Part shown: positions 1 to 7,881 of the stretch, in pieces | Position numbering within the stretch: the stretch's first letter is position 1 | Layout: every line of letters starts with the position of its first letter | Assembly (NCBI RefSeq): GCF_027923225.1 | Contig: NZ_BSDI01000020.1 | Span: forward strand, 1-64,000 | Length of the DNA: 64,000 nucleotides | From: Phytohabitans aurantiacus | GTDB lineage: Bacteria; Actinomycetota; Actinomycetes; Mycobacteriales; Micromonosporaceae | Reading direction: 5' to 3' | The notes under the pieces: model-generated | Told to the model about the DNA's origin: nothing | Database searches by the model: none | What the model saw: only the letters and a program-made list of their open reading frames with translations | Translations under genes and position numbers: made by a program

Positions 1-89
1 CCGGTAACATTCCGAACCCGGAAGCTAAGCCTTCCAGCGCCGATGGTACTGCACTCGGGAGGGTGTGGGAGAGTAGGACACCGCCGGAC
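1..89 (+). rRNA. rrf: 5S ribosomal RNA, 3' part
   Basis: The window opens inside a 5S rRNA. The conserved 3' half is visible: CCGAACCCGGAAGCTAAG near 13-30, then the GGTACTGCACTCGGGAGGGT region and a terminal GTAGGACACCGCCGGAC that would pair with the missing 5' end. The 5' ~30 nt lie outside the window. By normal operon order the 16S and 23S genes should lie just upstream, but they are not seen here. The 3' end is estimated at about 89 and could be off by 1-3 nt. Confidence 0.93.
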
Positions 90-102
90 ATCTTTCACGT
101 TT

Positions 103-128
103 GAGGCCACCCCTTCGGGGGTGGCCTC
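103..128 (+). terminator. Terminator hairpin after the rRNA operon
   Basis: An 11-bp perfect stem (GAGGCCACCCC / GGGGTGGCCTC) is closed by a TTCG tetraloop, starting 14 nt after the 5S 3' end. There is no long T tract, as is common in high-GC actinobacteria. It lies between the 5S gene and the convergent gene ending at 137, so it could serve both strands. Confidence 0.85.
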
Positions 129-136
129 GACGCGTT

Positions 137-781
137 TCAGCGCTCTTGAATGCCCTCGCGAATGTCACGCAGAAGCGTGGCCGAGTCGTCGATCGAGCGG
201 CCCGGAAACATCGCGATGGCGACGCTGCCGTGGTCGGCCCAGCCGCACACCGGCATGTCACCCTCGGGCGAGGCGCTGGTGCCGCACTTCATCACGCCGC
301 CCAGGTCGCCGGCGTCGACGCCCTTGAGCCCGTTGACCTTTCCGGTGTCGTCCGAGAGCAGATCAAAGAGGCTGTCGAGGTCACGCTCGGGTGAGAGCAG
401 CAGCGTGGTGCCCCCAAAGATGAGCACGCTGCGATCGGCCGCGGCCGGGTCGGCGTACACGGCTCCGATGCTCTCGTCCAGGTCGATCTGGGCGCCTATG
501 GCAGTACGCAGATAATCGGCTGTGGAAGCGGCGCGTTCGCTGCGGTCGAGCCGCAACCCCGCGACCTCGTCAGGGGTCGTGAGCTTGGCGTCCTTCTGCT
601 GGAGGATCCGCCACCCGGCGACGCCGGCCACCGCACCGCCGGCCAACGCGACGGCGAGCAGCGAGCCGAGCACGATCTTCCGCTTGCGTGAAGGCGAACG
701 TGAAGGCGAACGCACAGGCGACGGGGGAGGAGAAGCAGACGGAGGCGTCACGTCTACAGGCTCGGGATGCACACACGCCAC
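137..781 (-). CDS. Membrane-anchored extracytoplasmic protein, CGWADHG family (paralog 1)
   Basis: A protein of about 210-214 residues of unknown function. A Pro/Ser/Arg-rich cytoplasmic N-terminus (SPPPSPVRSPSRSPSRKRK) leads into one transmembrane helix (VLGSLLAVALAGGAVAGVAGW) and a C-terminal domain outside the cell. That domain has two cysteines (in MKCGTS and PVCGWADHG) that could form a disulfide. It is clearly paralogous to the protein at 12561-13682: both have GVYAD, FSPE/LSPE, CGWADHG and a closing LLxxxREAI/REGI helix. The frame stays open far upstream antisense to valS, but the protein-like part begins here. Candidate starts are GTG at 781 or GTG at 772; neither has a strong ribosome-binding site. 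It is divergent from valS. No enzymatic motif was recognised. Confidence 0.7.
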   Translation of the reverse strand: MACVHPEPVDVTPPSASPPPSPVRSPSRSPSRKRKIVLGSLLAVALAGGAVAGVAGWRILQQKDAKLTTPDEVAGLRLDRSERAASTADYLRTAIGAQIDLDESIGAVYADPAAADRSVLIFGGTTLLLSPERDLDSLFDLLSDDTGKVNGLKGVDAGDLGGVMKCGTSASPEGDMPVCGWADHGSVAIAMFPGRSIDDSATLLRDIREGIQER

Positions 782-829
782 CGTACCGAAACGGCGGGTG
801 GCGCACGCCACGTGCCGCGAGCCACTCCG

Positions 830-835
830 TAGACT
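830..835 (+). promoter_or_regulatory. -10 element of a leaderless valS promoter
   Basis: TAGACT matches the actinobacterial TAnnnT -10 consensus and ends 6 nt before the valS GTG at 842. Transcription would therefore start at or next to the start codon. No Shine-Dalgarno sequence precedes that GTG, which fits leaderless translation. The -35 region is not distinct. Confidence 0.55.
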
Positions 836-841
836 CTCAGG

Positions 842-3448
842 GTGACCGAGACACCGCAGACCCGCACCGATGCACCGACGTTGTCCGCCCAGTATCAGCC
901 GGGCGAGGTAGAGGGGCGTCGGTATGAGGGCTGGGTATCGGCGGGTCACTTCCGGGGCGACGCGAGCAGCGACAAGCCCCCGTTCACCATCGTCATCCCC
1001 CCGCCGAACGTGACCGGTTCCCTGCACGTCGGCCACGCCCTCGATCACACGATCCAGGACACGCTCGTGCGCCGGCGGCGGATGCAGGGATACGAGGCGC
1101 TGTGGCTGCCGGGCATGGACCACGCGGGCATCGCCACGCAAAACGTGGTCGAGCGCCAGCTCGCCGCCGAGGGCCTGTCGCGGCACGACCTGGGCCGGGA
1201 GAAGTTCGTCGAGCGGGTCTGGCAGTGGAAGGCCGAGTCCGGCGGCGCGATCCTCGGGCAGATGCGCCGGCTCGGCGACTCCGTCGACTGGGAGCGCGAG
1301 CGCTTCACCATGGACGAGGGCCTGTCGCGGGCCGTCCAGACCATCTTCAAGCGGCTGTATGACGGCGGCCTGATCTATCGGGCTGAGCGGATCATCAACT
1401 GGTGCCCGCGCTGCCTCACCGCGCTGTCCGACATCGAGGTCGACCACACCGACGACGATGGTGAGCTCGTCTCGATCCGATACAGCGACGAGGTGGTCGT
1501 CGCGACCACCCGCGCCGAGACGATGCTCGGTGACACCGCGGTGGCGGTCAACCCCGACGACGAGCGCTACAAGCACCTGATCGGCACCGAGGTCGAGCTG
1601 CCGCTGACCGGCCGGCGCATCCCGATCGTCGCCGACGAGCACGTCGACCCGACCTTCGGCACCGGCATGGTCAAGGTGACACCGGCGCACGACCCCAACG
1701 ACTTCGAGATCGGCCAGCGGCACGGCCTGCCGAGCCTCACGATCATGGACGAGCGTGGCGTGATCACCGCGCACGGCCCGTTCCAAGGGCTTGACCGGTT
1801 CGAGGCACGTCCGGCGATCGTGGCCGCGCTGCGGGCGCAGGGCCTGATCGTCGCGGAGAAGCGGCCGTACGTGCACGCGGTCGGCCACTGTTCGCGCTGC
1901 AAGACGACGGTGGAGCCGCGCCTGTCGCTGCAGTGGTTCGTCAACACGGGCCCGCTGGCCAAGGCCGCCGGCGACGCGGTGCGCGACGGCCGCACCCGGA
2001 TCGAGCCGCCAGAGCTGGCCAAGCGGTACTTCAACTGGGTCGACAACATGCACGACTGGTGCATCTCGCGGCAGCTGTGGTGGGGCCACCGCATCCCGGT
2101 CTGGTACGGGCCGGACGGCGAGGTGGTCTGCGTCGGCCCCGACGAGCAGCCGCCGAGCGGTGACGGGTGGCGCCAGGACGAAGACGTGCTCGACACGTGG
2201 TTCTCCAGCGCGTTGTGGCCGTTCTCCACGCTGGGCTGGCCCGACGCGACGCCCGACCTGGCGAAGTTCTATCCGACGTCGGTACTGGTCACCGGATACG
2301 ACATCCTGTTCTTCTGGGTCGCCCGGATGATGATGTTCGGCCTGTACGCGATGGACGGCAAGCAGCCCTTCGACGTGGTGGCGTTGCACGGCATCGTGCG
2401 CGACCAGCACGGCAAGAAGATGTCGAAGTCGTTCGGCAACGTGGTCGACCCGCTCGACTGGATCGACCGGTTCGGCGCCGACGCGACCCGGTTCACGCTG
2501 GCCCGCGGCGCCAACCCCGGCTCCGACGTGGCGGTCAGCGAAGAGTGGGTGCAGGGCTCGCGCAACTTCTGCAACAAGCTGTGGAACGCCACCCGCTTCG
2601 CGCTGATGAACGGCGCGCACACCGAGGGCGAGCTGCCGGCGTCGCTGTCCACTGTCGACAGGTGGATCCTCTCCCGCCTCCAGCACGTGGTGGCCGAGGT
2701 CGACCAGCAGCTCGAAGGGTTCGAGATCGCCAAGGCGTGCGACACCCTCTACCACTTCGCCTGGGACGACGTCTGCGACTGGTACGTCGAGCTGGTCAAG
2801 CCGGTGCTGGCCACCGCTGACGGGGACGCGACGAGAAGGGTCCTGGGCCACGTCCTCGACCAGCTGTTGCGCCTGCTGCACCCGGTCATGCCGTTCGTGA
2901 CCGAGGAGCTGTGGACCGCGCTCACCAAGGGCAAGACGGTGGTGACGGCCGCGTGGCCGGTCGCCGATCAGGCGCTCGTCGACGACGCCGCCGAGGCCGA
3001 GCTGGCGACCGTGCAGCGGGTGGTCACCGAGATCCGTCGGTTCCGCTCCGACCAGGGCCTGCGCCCCGGCCAGCGGGTCACCGCGCGCCTCGGCGGCCTG
3101 GCCGGCGCCGGCATCGCCGCACACGAGCCGCTGATCCGTTCGCTGGTCCGGCTCGACGAGCCGGGCGACGGCTTCGCGGCCACCGCGACGCTCGCGGTGA
3201 CGGGTGCGATCGGCGTCGAGCTCGACACCCGCGGCACGATCGACGTCGCGGCCGAGCGTGCCCGGCTCGAGAAAGACCGTGCCGCCGCCCAGAAGGAGGC
3301 CGACCAGTGCCGGGCCAAGCTCGGCAACCCGGCCTTCGTCGACAAGGCGCCCGAGCAGGTCGTCGGTAAGATCAAAGACCGCCTGGCCGCCGCCGAGGCT
3401 GACCTGGCGCGCATCGTTGCGGCCTTGGGGGCGTTGCCGGCTTCATGA
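842..3448 (+). CDS. valS: Valyl-tRNA synthetase
   Basis: Class Ia aminoacyl-tRNA synthetase of 868 residues that charges tRNA-Val in the cytoplasm. The HIGH-type signature is HVGH at residues 62-65, inside PPPNVTGSLHVGH, which is diagnostic for ValRS. The CP1 editing domain follows (ATTRAETMLGD, KVTPAHDPNDFEIG), and KMSKS is at 526-530. The anticodon-binding domain and a C-terminal coiled-coil arm (roughly 800-865), typical of ValRS, complete it. The GTG start lacks a ribosome-binding site but has a -10 element 6 nt upstream. The stop overlaps the folC start as ATGA, so the two are probably co-transcribed and translationally coupled. Length is normal. Confidence 0.98.
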   Translation: MTETPQTRTDAPTLSAQYQPGEVEGRRYEGWVSAGHFRGDASSDKPPFTIVIPPPNVTGSLHVGHALDHTIQDTLVRRRRMQGYEALWLPGMDHAGIATQNVVERQLAAEGLSRHDLGREKFVERVWQWKAESGGAILGQMRRLGDSVDWERERFTMDEGLSRAVQTIFKRLYDGGLIYRAERIINWCPRCLTALSDIEVDHTDDDGELVSIRYSDEVVVATTRAETMLGDTAVAVNPDDERYKHLIGTEVELPLTGRRIPIVADEHVDPTFGTGMVKVTPAHDPNDFEIGQRHGLPSLTIMDERGVITAHGPFQGLDRFEARPAIVAALRAQGLIVAEKRPYVHAVGHCSRCKTTVEPRLSLQWFVNTGPLAKAAGDAVRDGRTRIEPPELAKRYFNWVDNMHDWCISRQLWWGHRIPVWYGPDGEVVCVGPDEQPPSGDGWRQDEDVLDTWFSSALWPFSTLGWPDATPDLAKFYPTSVLVTGYDILFFWVARMMMFGLYAMDGKQPFDVVALHGIVRDQHGKKMSKSFGNVVDPLDWIDRFGADATRFTLARGANPGSDVAVSEEWVQGSRNFCNKLWNATRFALMNGAHTEGELPASLSTVDRWILSRLQHVVAEVDQQLEGFEIAKACDTLYHFAWDDVCDWYVELVKPVLATADGDATRRVLGHVLDQLLRLLHPVMPFVTEELWTALTKGKTVVTAAWPVADQALVDDAAEAELATVQRVVTEIRRFRSDQGLRPGQRVTARLGGLAGAGIAAHEPLIRSLVRLDEPGDGFAATATLAVTGAIGVELDTRGTIDVAAERARLEKDRAAAQKEADQCRAKLGNPAFVDKAPEQVVGKIKDRLAAAEADLARIVAALGALPAS

Positions 3449-4773
3449 GTACCGAGTACGAAGCGGTCGAGGCGGAGCTGTCCCGCCGTGGCTACACGCG
3501 GATGGTCTTCGACCTCGATCGCATCACGCAGCTGCTCGACCTGCTGGGGAGCCCACAGCGGGCGTACCCGGCCATCCACCTCACCGGCACCAACGGCAAG
3601 ACGTCGACGGCTCGGATGATCGACTCGCTGTTGCGCGCGCACGGCATCCACACCGGGCGATACACGAGCCCGCACCTCGACACCGTTCGCGAGCGGATCA
3701 GCTTCGACGGCGAGCCGATCAGCGAGCGCCGGTTCGTGGCCGCGTACGAGGAAGTGGCCCCGCTGGCCGCGCTGGTCGACGAGCGTGCCGACGAGTCGCT
3801 GACGTACTTCGACATGACGACGGCGCTGGCGTTCGCCGCGTTCGCGGACGCCCCCGTCGATGTGGCGATCGTCGAGGTGGGCCTGGGCGGCGCCGAAGAC
3901 TCCACGAACGTCATCAACGCCGGCGTCTGCGTGATCACCCCAATCGGCCTGGACCACACCGAGTGGCTCGGCGACACGATCGAAGAGATCGCGGTCGCCA
4001 AGTCCGGCATCATCCACAAGGGCGCCACGGTGATCACCGCCGCACAGGACGAGGAAGCCGCTCGGCCGATCCTGGAGCGCTGTGCCGAGGTCGAGGCCAC
4101 CGTCGCGCGCGAGGGCAGCGAGTTCGGGGTACTGCGGCGCGCGGTCGCCGTCGGCGGCCAGGTGCTCAGCATCCAGGGCCTCGGCGGCGTGTACGAGGAG
4201 ATCTTCCTGCCGCTGCACGGCGCCCACCAGGCGCAGAACGCCGCCCTGGCGCTCGCGGCGGTCGAGGCGTTTCTCGGCGCGGGCGCCAACCGGCAGCTCG
4301 ACCCCGAGGTGGTCCGCGAGGGCTTCGCGGGTGCCAGCTCGCCGGGTCGGCTGGAGCGAGTGCGAAGCGCGCCGACGATCCTGCTCGACGGCGCGCACAA
4401 CCCGCACGGCATGACCGCGACGGTGACCGCGCTGCTGGAGGAGTTCGCGTTCCGGCGGCTCGTGGCCGTCGTGGCGATCCTCGACGACAAAGACGCCGCC
4501 GGCGTACTGGAGCTGCTGGAGCCGGTGGCCGACGAGCTCGTGGTCACCCGCAACACGTCGCCGCGGGCGCTGCCGGTCGAGCGGCTGGCCGCGATCGGCG
4601 AAGAGGTGTTTGGCGAGGATCGGGTGACCGTCGCCGCCAACCTGCCCGACGCCATCGAGGCGGCCGTCGCCCTGGCCGAGTCCGATGTGGAGGGCGAGCT
4701 GAGCGGTGTCGGCGTGCTGATCACCGGCTCGATCGTCACCGTGGCAGACGCGCGCAAGCTCCTGAAACGATGA
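3445..4773 (+). CDS. folC: Dihydrofolate synthase / folylpolyglutamate synthase
   Basis: A 442-residue Mur-ligase-family enzyme that adds glutamate to dihydropteroate and/or extends the polyglutamate tail of folates, using ATP. The P-loop is GTNGKTS at residues 48-54. YTSPHL, the FolC omega-loop ERI motif (VRERIS), EVGLGGAEDSTN and the C-terminal DGAHNPHG are all present and in order. The start overlaps the valS stop (ATGA), and the stop overlaps the next gene's start (ATGA), so this is the middle gene of a tightly coupled three-gene unit. The valS-folC-DUF4233 order, usually with ndk close by, is standard in actinobacteria. Confidence 0.97.
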   Translation: MSTEYEAVEAELSRRGYTRMVFDLDRITQLLDLLGSPQRAYPAIHLTGTNGKTSTARMIDSLLRAHGIHTGRYTSPHLDTVRERISFDGEPISERRFVAAYEEVAPLAALVDERADESLTYFDMTTALAFAAFADAPVDVAIVEVGLGGAEDSTNVINAGVCVITPIGLDHTEWLGDTIEEIAVAKSGIIHKGATVITAAQDEEAARPILERCAEVEATVAREGSEFGVLRRAVAVGGQVLSIQGLGGVYEEIFLPLHGAHQAQNAALALAAVEAFLGAGANRQLDPEVVREGFAGASSPGRLERVRSAPTILLDGAHNPHGMTATVTALLEEFAFRRLVAVVAILDDKDAAGVLELLEPVADELVVTRNTSPRALPVERLAAIGEEVFGEDRVTVAANLPDAIEAAVALAESDVEGELSGVGVLITGSIVTVADARKLLKR

Positions 4774-5108
4774 GCTCTGGGCTGCGCAACCCGCAGGCCG
4801 CCGCGCGCGGTCTCGGCGCCGGCACCCTGATCATCGAGACGCTCGTGCTGGTACTGGGCATCCAGCCCATGCGCGTGCTCGGCGGCGACCTGAGCGGCGC
4901 GGCGATCGGCGTGATCATCGGGGTGGCGGTGGCGTGTGTCGTGCTCGCCGGGCTGCTCAAGCACCGCTGGGCGTGGGGCGCGGTGGCGGGGCTGCAGGGG
5001 CTGCTGACGCTGGGCGGCTTCCTGCACTGGTCCCTGGCCGTGCTAGGCGTCGTCTTCGGCGCGGTCTGGCTGTACGTCCTCCACGTGCGAAAGACGATCC
5101 TCGCGTGA
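4770..5108 (+). CDS. DUF4233-type small membrane protein
   Basis: A 112-residue protein with about four hydrophobic segments (around residues 14-30, 43-62, 66-84 and 86-104) and short charged ends. Its position directly after folC and its size match the DUF4233 family of actinobacterial membrane proteins, whose function is not known to me. The ATG overlaps the folC stop (ATGA). The TGA stop (5106-5108) lies inside the first bases of the palindromic repeat at 5105-5158, so the repeat supplies the stop codon. Confidence 0.85.
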   Translation: MSSGLRNPQAAARGLGAGTLIIETLVLVLGIQPMRVLGGDLSGAAIGVIIGVAVACVVLAGLLKHRWAWGAVAGLQGLLTLGGFLHWSLAVLGVVFGAVWLYVLHVRKTILA

Positions 5109-5158
5109 TCAGGGCGTCCCTCAAGTCGTTCTAACGACTTCAGGGACGCCCTGATCAC
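5105..5158. repeat. Palindromic intergenic repeat A, copy 1 (putative bidirectional terminator)
   Basis: A 26-bp arm beginning GTGATCAGGGCGTCCCTC, a 2-nt loop and its complement; one mismatch (C at 5141) interrupts the stem. Four nearly identical copies lie at 10993, 15743, 26060 and 39913. It sits between convergent genes and includes the TGA stop of the plus-strand gene. The shape suits a strong two-way terminator without a U tract; the terminator role is inference. Confidence 0.85.
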
Positions 5159-5172
5159 GAAGCGCGGGATGG

Positions 5173-6399
5173 TTAGTCGGGGGCGGGGCGGTTGCGCCAC
5201 TGGGTCAGGGCGATGCCGTGGCCGTCGGGGTCGCGGAAGGCCGCGGCCCACAGGTCGAGCTTGGAACCCCGGTTGACCACCCGCGGGGCGTACGTGAACC
5301 GGACGCCCTTCTCCTTCAGCTCCTCGTACATCGCCGTGACGTCGCCAACCTCCAGGTTGACGTGCACGGTGCGCGGGCCGGCCGGCTCGAGGTCGGAGAT
5401 CGACCGCAGCACCAGCCGGGTCTCGCCGGACGCCAGCACGGCATTGCCGTCGCCGTTGTCGACCTCGTAGAAGCCGAGCATGTCGCGGTAAAACGCGATC
5501 GACCTGTCGAGGTCGGTGACCAGCACGGTCACCCCCACGCCGTGGATCGAGCCGCCGGGGCTGGGGTGCGCGCTCGGGTACGGGCTGGCCGCGTCGTCTG
5601 GCGGGTCGGCGACCGCTGTCGCGGCACCGGCCTCGCCACCGTTCTGCTCGTGCGACGCGGCCTTCGCCCGGCGGGGCAGCGGCACCGAGCGCGGCTCGAC
5701 GGACGGCTCGACAAGCGTGCCTTCCAGCACGATCGGGCCGCCGGGCTTCTGGTGCACGACGACCGGCTCGTCGCGGATGCCGCCGCCCAGGTCGTCGGTC
5801 AGGTCAGCGGTGACCGGCTCGGCACCGTCGAGATCGGGGAACGGCTCGTCGGGCCGGCGCGACCACGGCGGCTCCTCGTCGGGAAACAGGTCGTCGCCGA
5901 GCAGGTCGGCGTCGCTGAGGCCGCCGCTCGCGGGCCGGCTGAACCCGCTGGCGGCCGCCTCGGCATGGGTCAGCACGTCGTCCCAGAGGATGCGGACGTG
6001 CCGGATGTCGTCGACCGCCACCATGATCGGCAGGGTCGCGCCGTGGTCGGGCCACTTCGCCACCGGTACCCGAGGATCCCGCACCTTGATCGCGGCGCCC
6101 GGCAGGCCGGGAGCGTCGATCACGATCTGGAGCTCGCAACGACCGTACGAGGAACTGGCCGGCGGCTCTGACGCGCTGACGACGTGCGCCGTGCCCGCGA
6201 CCCACGCACGGGCGCCGCCGCGGATCGTCGTGACGAAGACCAGACCGATAGCCAAGACGATGACCGCGACGCCGAGCGCGACGATCGCCCAGCTCTGCAT
6301 GCCCGCGCCGAAGAGCACGATGAACGCCGCGAAGGTCGCCAGCACGCCCGCGACGAGCTTGCGTACCGGCGCGATGGGTCGGCGACGTGCGTCAGCCAC
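5173..6399 (-). CDS. Membrane protein with C-terminal glyoxalase/VOC domain
   Basis: A 408-residue protein of unusual build. Residues 1-60 contain a basic start and two transmembrane helices. A roughly 80-residue soluble region (VAGTAHVVSASEP to HVRILWDD) and a long acidic/Pro-rich linker follow. The last ~120 residues form a VOC (glyoxalase/bleomycin resistance/dioxygenase) fold: VTVLVTDLDRSIAFYRDMLGF, then LASGETRLVL, EVGDV and AFRDPDGHGIALTQW. Such domains bind metal and small molecules; no substrate can be named. The start is GTG at 6399, with GGGAGG six bases upstream. It is convergent with the folC unit and divergent from ndk, so it is a single-gene unit. Confidence 0.85.
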   Translation of the reverse strand: MADARRRPIAPVRKLVAGVLATFAAFIVLFGAGMQSWAIVALGVAVIVLAIGLVFVTTIRGGARAWVAGTAHVVSASEPPASSSYGRCELQIVIDAPGLPGAAIKVRDPRVPVAKWPDHGATLPIMVAVDDIRHVRILWDDVLTHAEAAASGFSRPASGGLSDADLLGDDLFPDEEPPWSRRPDEPFPDLDGAEPVTADLTDDLGGGIRDEPVVVHQKPGGPIVLEGTLVEPSVEPRSVPLPRRAKAASHEQNGGEAGAATAVADPPDDAASPYPSAHPSPGGSIHGVGVTVLVTDLDRSIAFYRDMLGFYEVDNGDGNAVLASGETRLVLRSISDLEPAGPRTVHVNLEVGDVTAMYEELKEKGVRFTYAPRVVNRGSKLDLWAAAFRDPDGHGIALTQWRNRPAPD

Positions 6400-6463
6400 A
6401 GTGGACCTCCCAGGGGGTTCCCCGCCAGGCTAGGCCGGTCCGGCCACCCATGGGAAGACTCGA

Positions 6464-6469
6464 TAGGCT
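6464..6469 (+). promoter_or_regulatory. -10 element of a leaderless ndk promoter
   Basis: TAGGCT (TAnnnT) ends 6 nt before the ndk GTG at 6476, the same spacing as at valS and the LCP gene. No ribosome-binding site is present between it and the start codon. Confidence 0.5.
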
Positions 6470-6475
6470 AGCGGC

Positions 6476-6901
6476 GTGACCACCAGCACCCCCGTAGAGC
6501 GCACGCTCGTCCTCATCAAGCCCGATGCAGTGCGGCGCGGCCTCGTCGGCGAGATCCTCGGCCGTTTCGAGCGCAAAGGGCTGACGATCGAGGCGATGGT
6601 CCTGCGCGGCATGGACGCAGCGCTCGCCGACCAGCACTACGCCGAGCACGTCGACAAGGGCTTCTACCCGCCGCTCAAAGACTTCATGACCGGCGGTCCG
6701 CTGGTCGCGGCGGTGCTGGTTGGCGACCAGGCGATCGAGGTCGTGCGCACCCTGACGGGCGCCACCGACGGGCGCAAGGCCGCGCCGGGCACGATCCGCG
6801 GCGACCTGTCCCTGTCAAACCGGGAGAATTTGGTACACGCTTCCGACTCCGCCGACAGCGCCAAGCGCGAGATCACCCTCTGGTTCCCCGACCTCCCCTG
6901 A
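6476..6901 (+). CDS. ndk: Nucleoside diphosphate kinase
   Basis: A 141-residue enzyme that transfers the gamma-phosphate from ATP to nucleoside diphosphates through a phosphohistidine, keeping NTP and dNTP pools balanced. It starts with the family's ERTLVLIKPDAV strand. The active-site His is H121 in NLVHASDSADSAKREI, which fits the consensus well. Length is normal. GTG start, probably leaderless (TAGGCT -10 six bases upstream). It is the last recognisable member of the valS-folC-DUF4233-ndk neighbourhood, but is separated from it by the reverse-strand VOC gene. Confidence 0.97.
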   Translation: MTTSTPVERTLVLIKPDAVRRGLVGEILGRFERKGLTIEAMVLRGMDAALADQHYAEHVDKGFYPPLKDFMTGGPLVAAVLVGDQAIEVVRTLTGATDGRKAAPGTIRGDLSLSNRENLVHASDSADSAKREITLWFPDLP

Positions 6902-6969
6902 CCGCCCTCGGCCGCCCCTTGGCCGCCGCCGGCCGCCGCCGGCCGCGCTGGCCGCGCCCCCTGAGCGTC

Positions 6970-7046
6970 GATCAAGGGCAAACGCACGCGCTTTGATCTC
7001 AAATCCGCGTGCACTCGGCCTTGATCGATGAAGATCTCCTTGATCG
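6970..7046 (-). repeat. Repeat B, copy 1 (inverted relative to copy 2)
   Basis: GATCAAGGGCAAACGCACGCG (6970-6990) pairs with CGCGTGCACTCGGCCTTGATC (to 7026) around a loop containing TTTGATCTCAAAT. A tail with AGATCTCCTTGATC follows. It is the reverse complement, with a few changes, of copy 2 at 7497-7572. Related copies are at 21999-22166 and 58538-58612. Confidence 0.75.
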
Positions 7047-7081
7047 CGGTCAGGGTCAGGGCCAGGGTCAGGGTCCTTTGG

Positions 7082-7143
7082 GCTGCCGCGGCGTGCGTCG
7101 CGGTCGGTGCCGCTGCTCCCGCGGCCTCACCCTCCGCGGTCCA
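7082..7143 (+). repeat. Repeat C, locus 1, left arm
   Basis: Begins GCTGCCGCGGCGTGCGTCGC and carries the family core GCTCCCGCGGCCTCACCCT. Its inverted partner is the arm at 7243-7309. The same paired arrangement occurs at 22274/22460 and 28516/28621. Confidence 0.65.
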
Positions 7144-7242
7144 CAATCAAACGACCCGGACCCTGCCGGCCCGCCGGGGTCTTGGCGGCGGTGCCCGCCG
7201 CTGGTCCATGCCGCCCTGATCACGACGGGGCTCTGGGGGTGG

Positions 7243-7309
7243 GGACACGCAGGGTGAGGCCGCGGGAGCGACGGTCTGGATCACGGCGGGCGTCGCGGCA
7301 GCTCGAACC
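7243..7309 (-). repeat. Repeat C, locus 1, right arm
   Basis: Contains GGGTGAGGCCGCGGGAGCGA followed by GGCGGGCGTCGCGGCAGCTC. It is the reverse complement of the left arm at 7082-7143 with scattered changes. About 100 bp of unrelated sequence lies between the arms. Confidence 0.65.
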
Positions 7310-7496
7310 CATGAATCGGGTAGGTGCTTCCCGACCTCCGCGGACGGACGGACCGCCCGCGCCGGTGTCCTGGTAACCCGTGACCCTGCTCGCTGCGCCC
7401 TTGCCCGCGTCGCTGCGTCTGGTCCGCCGCGCATGCGTGCCCTGCCCTGGCCCGCACGTGTGGCTGCCCCCGGCCTGCAGGCGAGATCGCGTCGTC

Positions 7497-7572
7497 GATC
7501 AAGGAGATCTCCATGGATCAAGGCCGAATACACGCGGATTTGAGATCAAACCGCGTGCATTCGCCCTTGATC
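7497..7572 (+). repeat. Repeat B, copy 2
   Basis: A GATCAAGGAGATCTCCATG lead (7497-7515) is followed by the hairpin arms GATCAAGGCCGAATACACG (from 7516) and CGTGCATTCGCCCTTGATC (ending 7572), around TTTGAGATCAAA. The same lead-plus-hairpin order is seen at 58538-58612. Confidence 0.75.
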
Positions 7573-7666
7573 GGCGACTAGGGGCGGGGGCCAGCGTGAC
7601 GGGTGGGTTGTGAGCGGCGGCATGCCGCACCCGGGTTATTGGCGGGCTCTCGAATGAGCGGTCGGG

Positions 7667-7672
7667 TATTCT
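7667..7672 (+). promoter_or_regulatory. Probable -10 element of the ileS leader
   Basis: TATTCT is preceded by GGG and would place the transcript start near 7679, just ahead of the T-box stem I. No good -35 hexamer is found at 16-18 nt; TTGGCG at 7639 is 22 nt away. Confidence 0.4.
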
Positions 7673-7678
7673 TGGCGG

Positions 7679-7881
7679 TTGTAAAGGCGTTGACCCGGCC
7701 ATCACCGGTGAGCCTCCGGAAGAACGGGCGCGAGCCTCAGTAGAACCGGACGGGTCCGGCCCGTCACAGCCGGCCAACGAGCGGGTGGTTCCCCACCAGG
7801 GAGCCGCCAAGCGGGGTGGTACCGCGGGCCATGTGGCTCGTCCTCGCAGACACGAACGAGTGAGCTGCGAGGAGACCTACG
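7679..7881 (+). promoter_or_regulatory. T-box leader (isoleucine), translational type with ultrashort stem I
   Basis: A tRNA-sensing leader. Stem I is only a CCGG/CCGG helix (about 7695-7708) whose loop shows the isoleucine specifier codon ATC at 7701-7703. The T-box itself is GCGGGGTGGTACCGCG at 7811-7826; its central bulge pairs with the uncharged tRNA acceptor end. Downstream, TCCTCGCAG (7841-7849) is complementary to CTGCGAGGA (7865-7873), which includes the ileS ribosome-binding site. Sequestration of that site, rather than a terminator, is therefore the off state. Actinobacterial ileS T-boxes of this kind are known. Binding of uncharged tRNA-Ile should expose the site and raise IleRS synthesis. 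Confidence 0.92.

Larger units (their letters stand above)
6902..7666. other. Repeat-rich intergenic region between ndk and ileS
   Basis: About 765 bp with no convincing gene; the short open frames here are GC-rich, biased in composition and lack ribosome-binding sites. It begins with a GGCCGCCGCCGGCCGC-type low-complexity run (about 6908-6960). It contains two family B hairpins in opposite orientation (6970-7046 and 7497-7572), and nested inside them two family C arms, also inverted (7082-7143 and 7243-7309). The whole 6970-7572 stretch is thus one large nested inverted structure. Confidence 0.75.

Noticed and set aside
782..3124. Very long minus-strand open frame antisense to valS, continuous with the gene at 137
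   Set aside because: Arg/Val/Asp/Gly-heavy composition typical of the GC-rich antisense frame; protein-like sequence and a membrane helix appear only after about 781.
6970..7572. CRISPR-like array from spaced repeats upstream of ileS
   Set aside because: Copies are inverted, few and with unequal spacers; no cas genes in the window.
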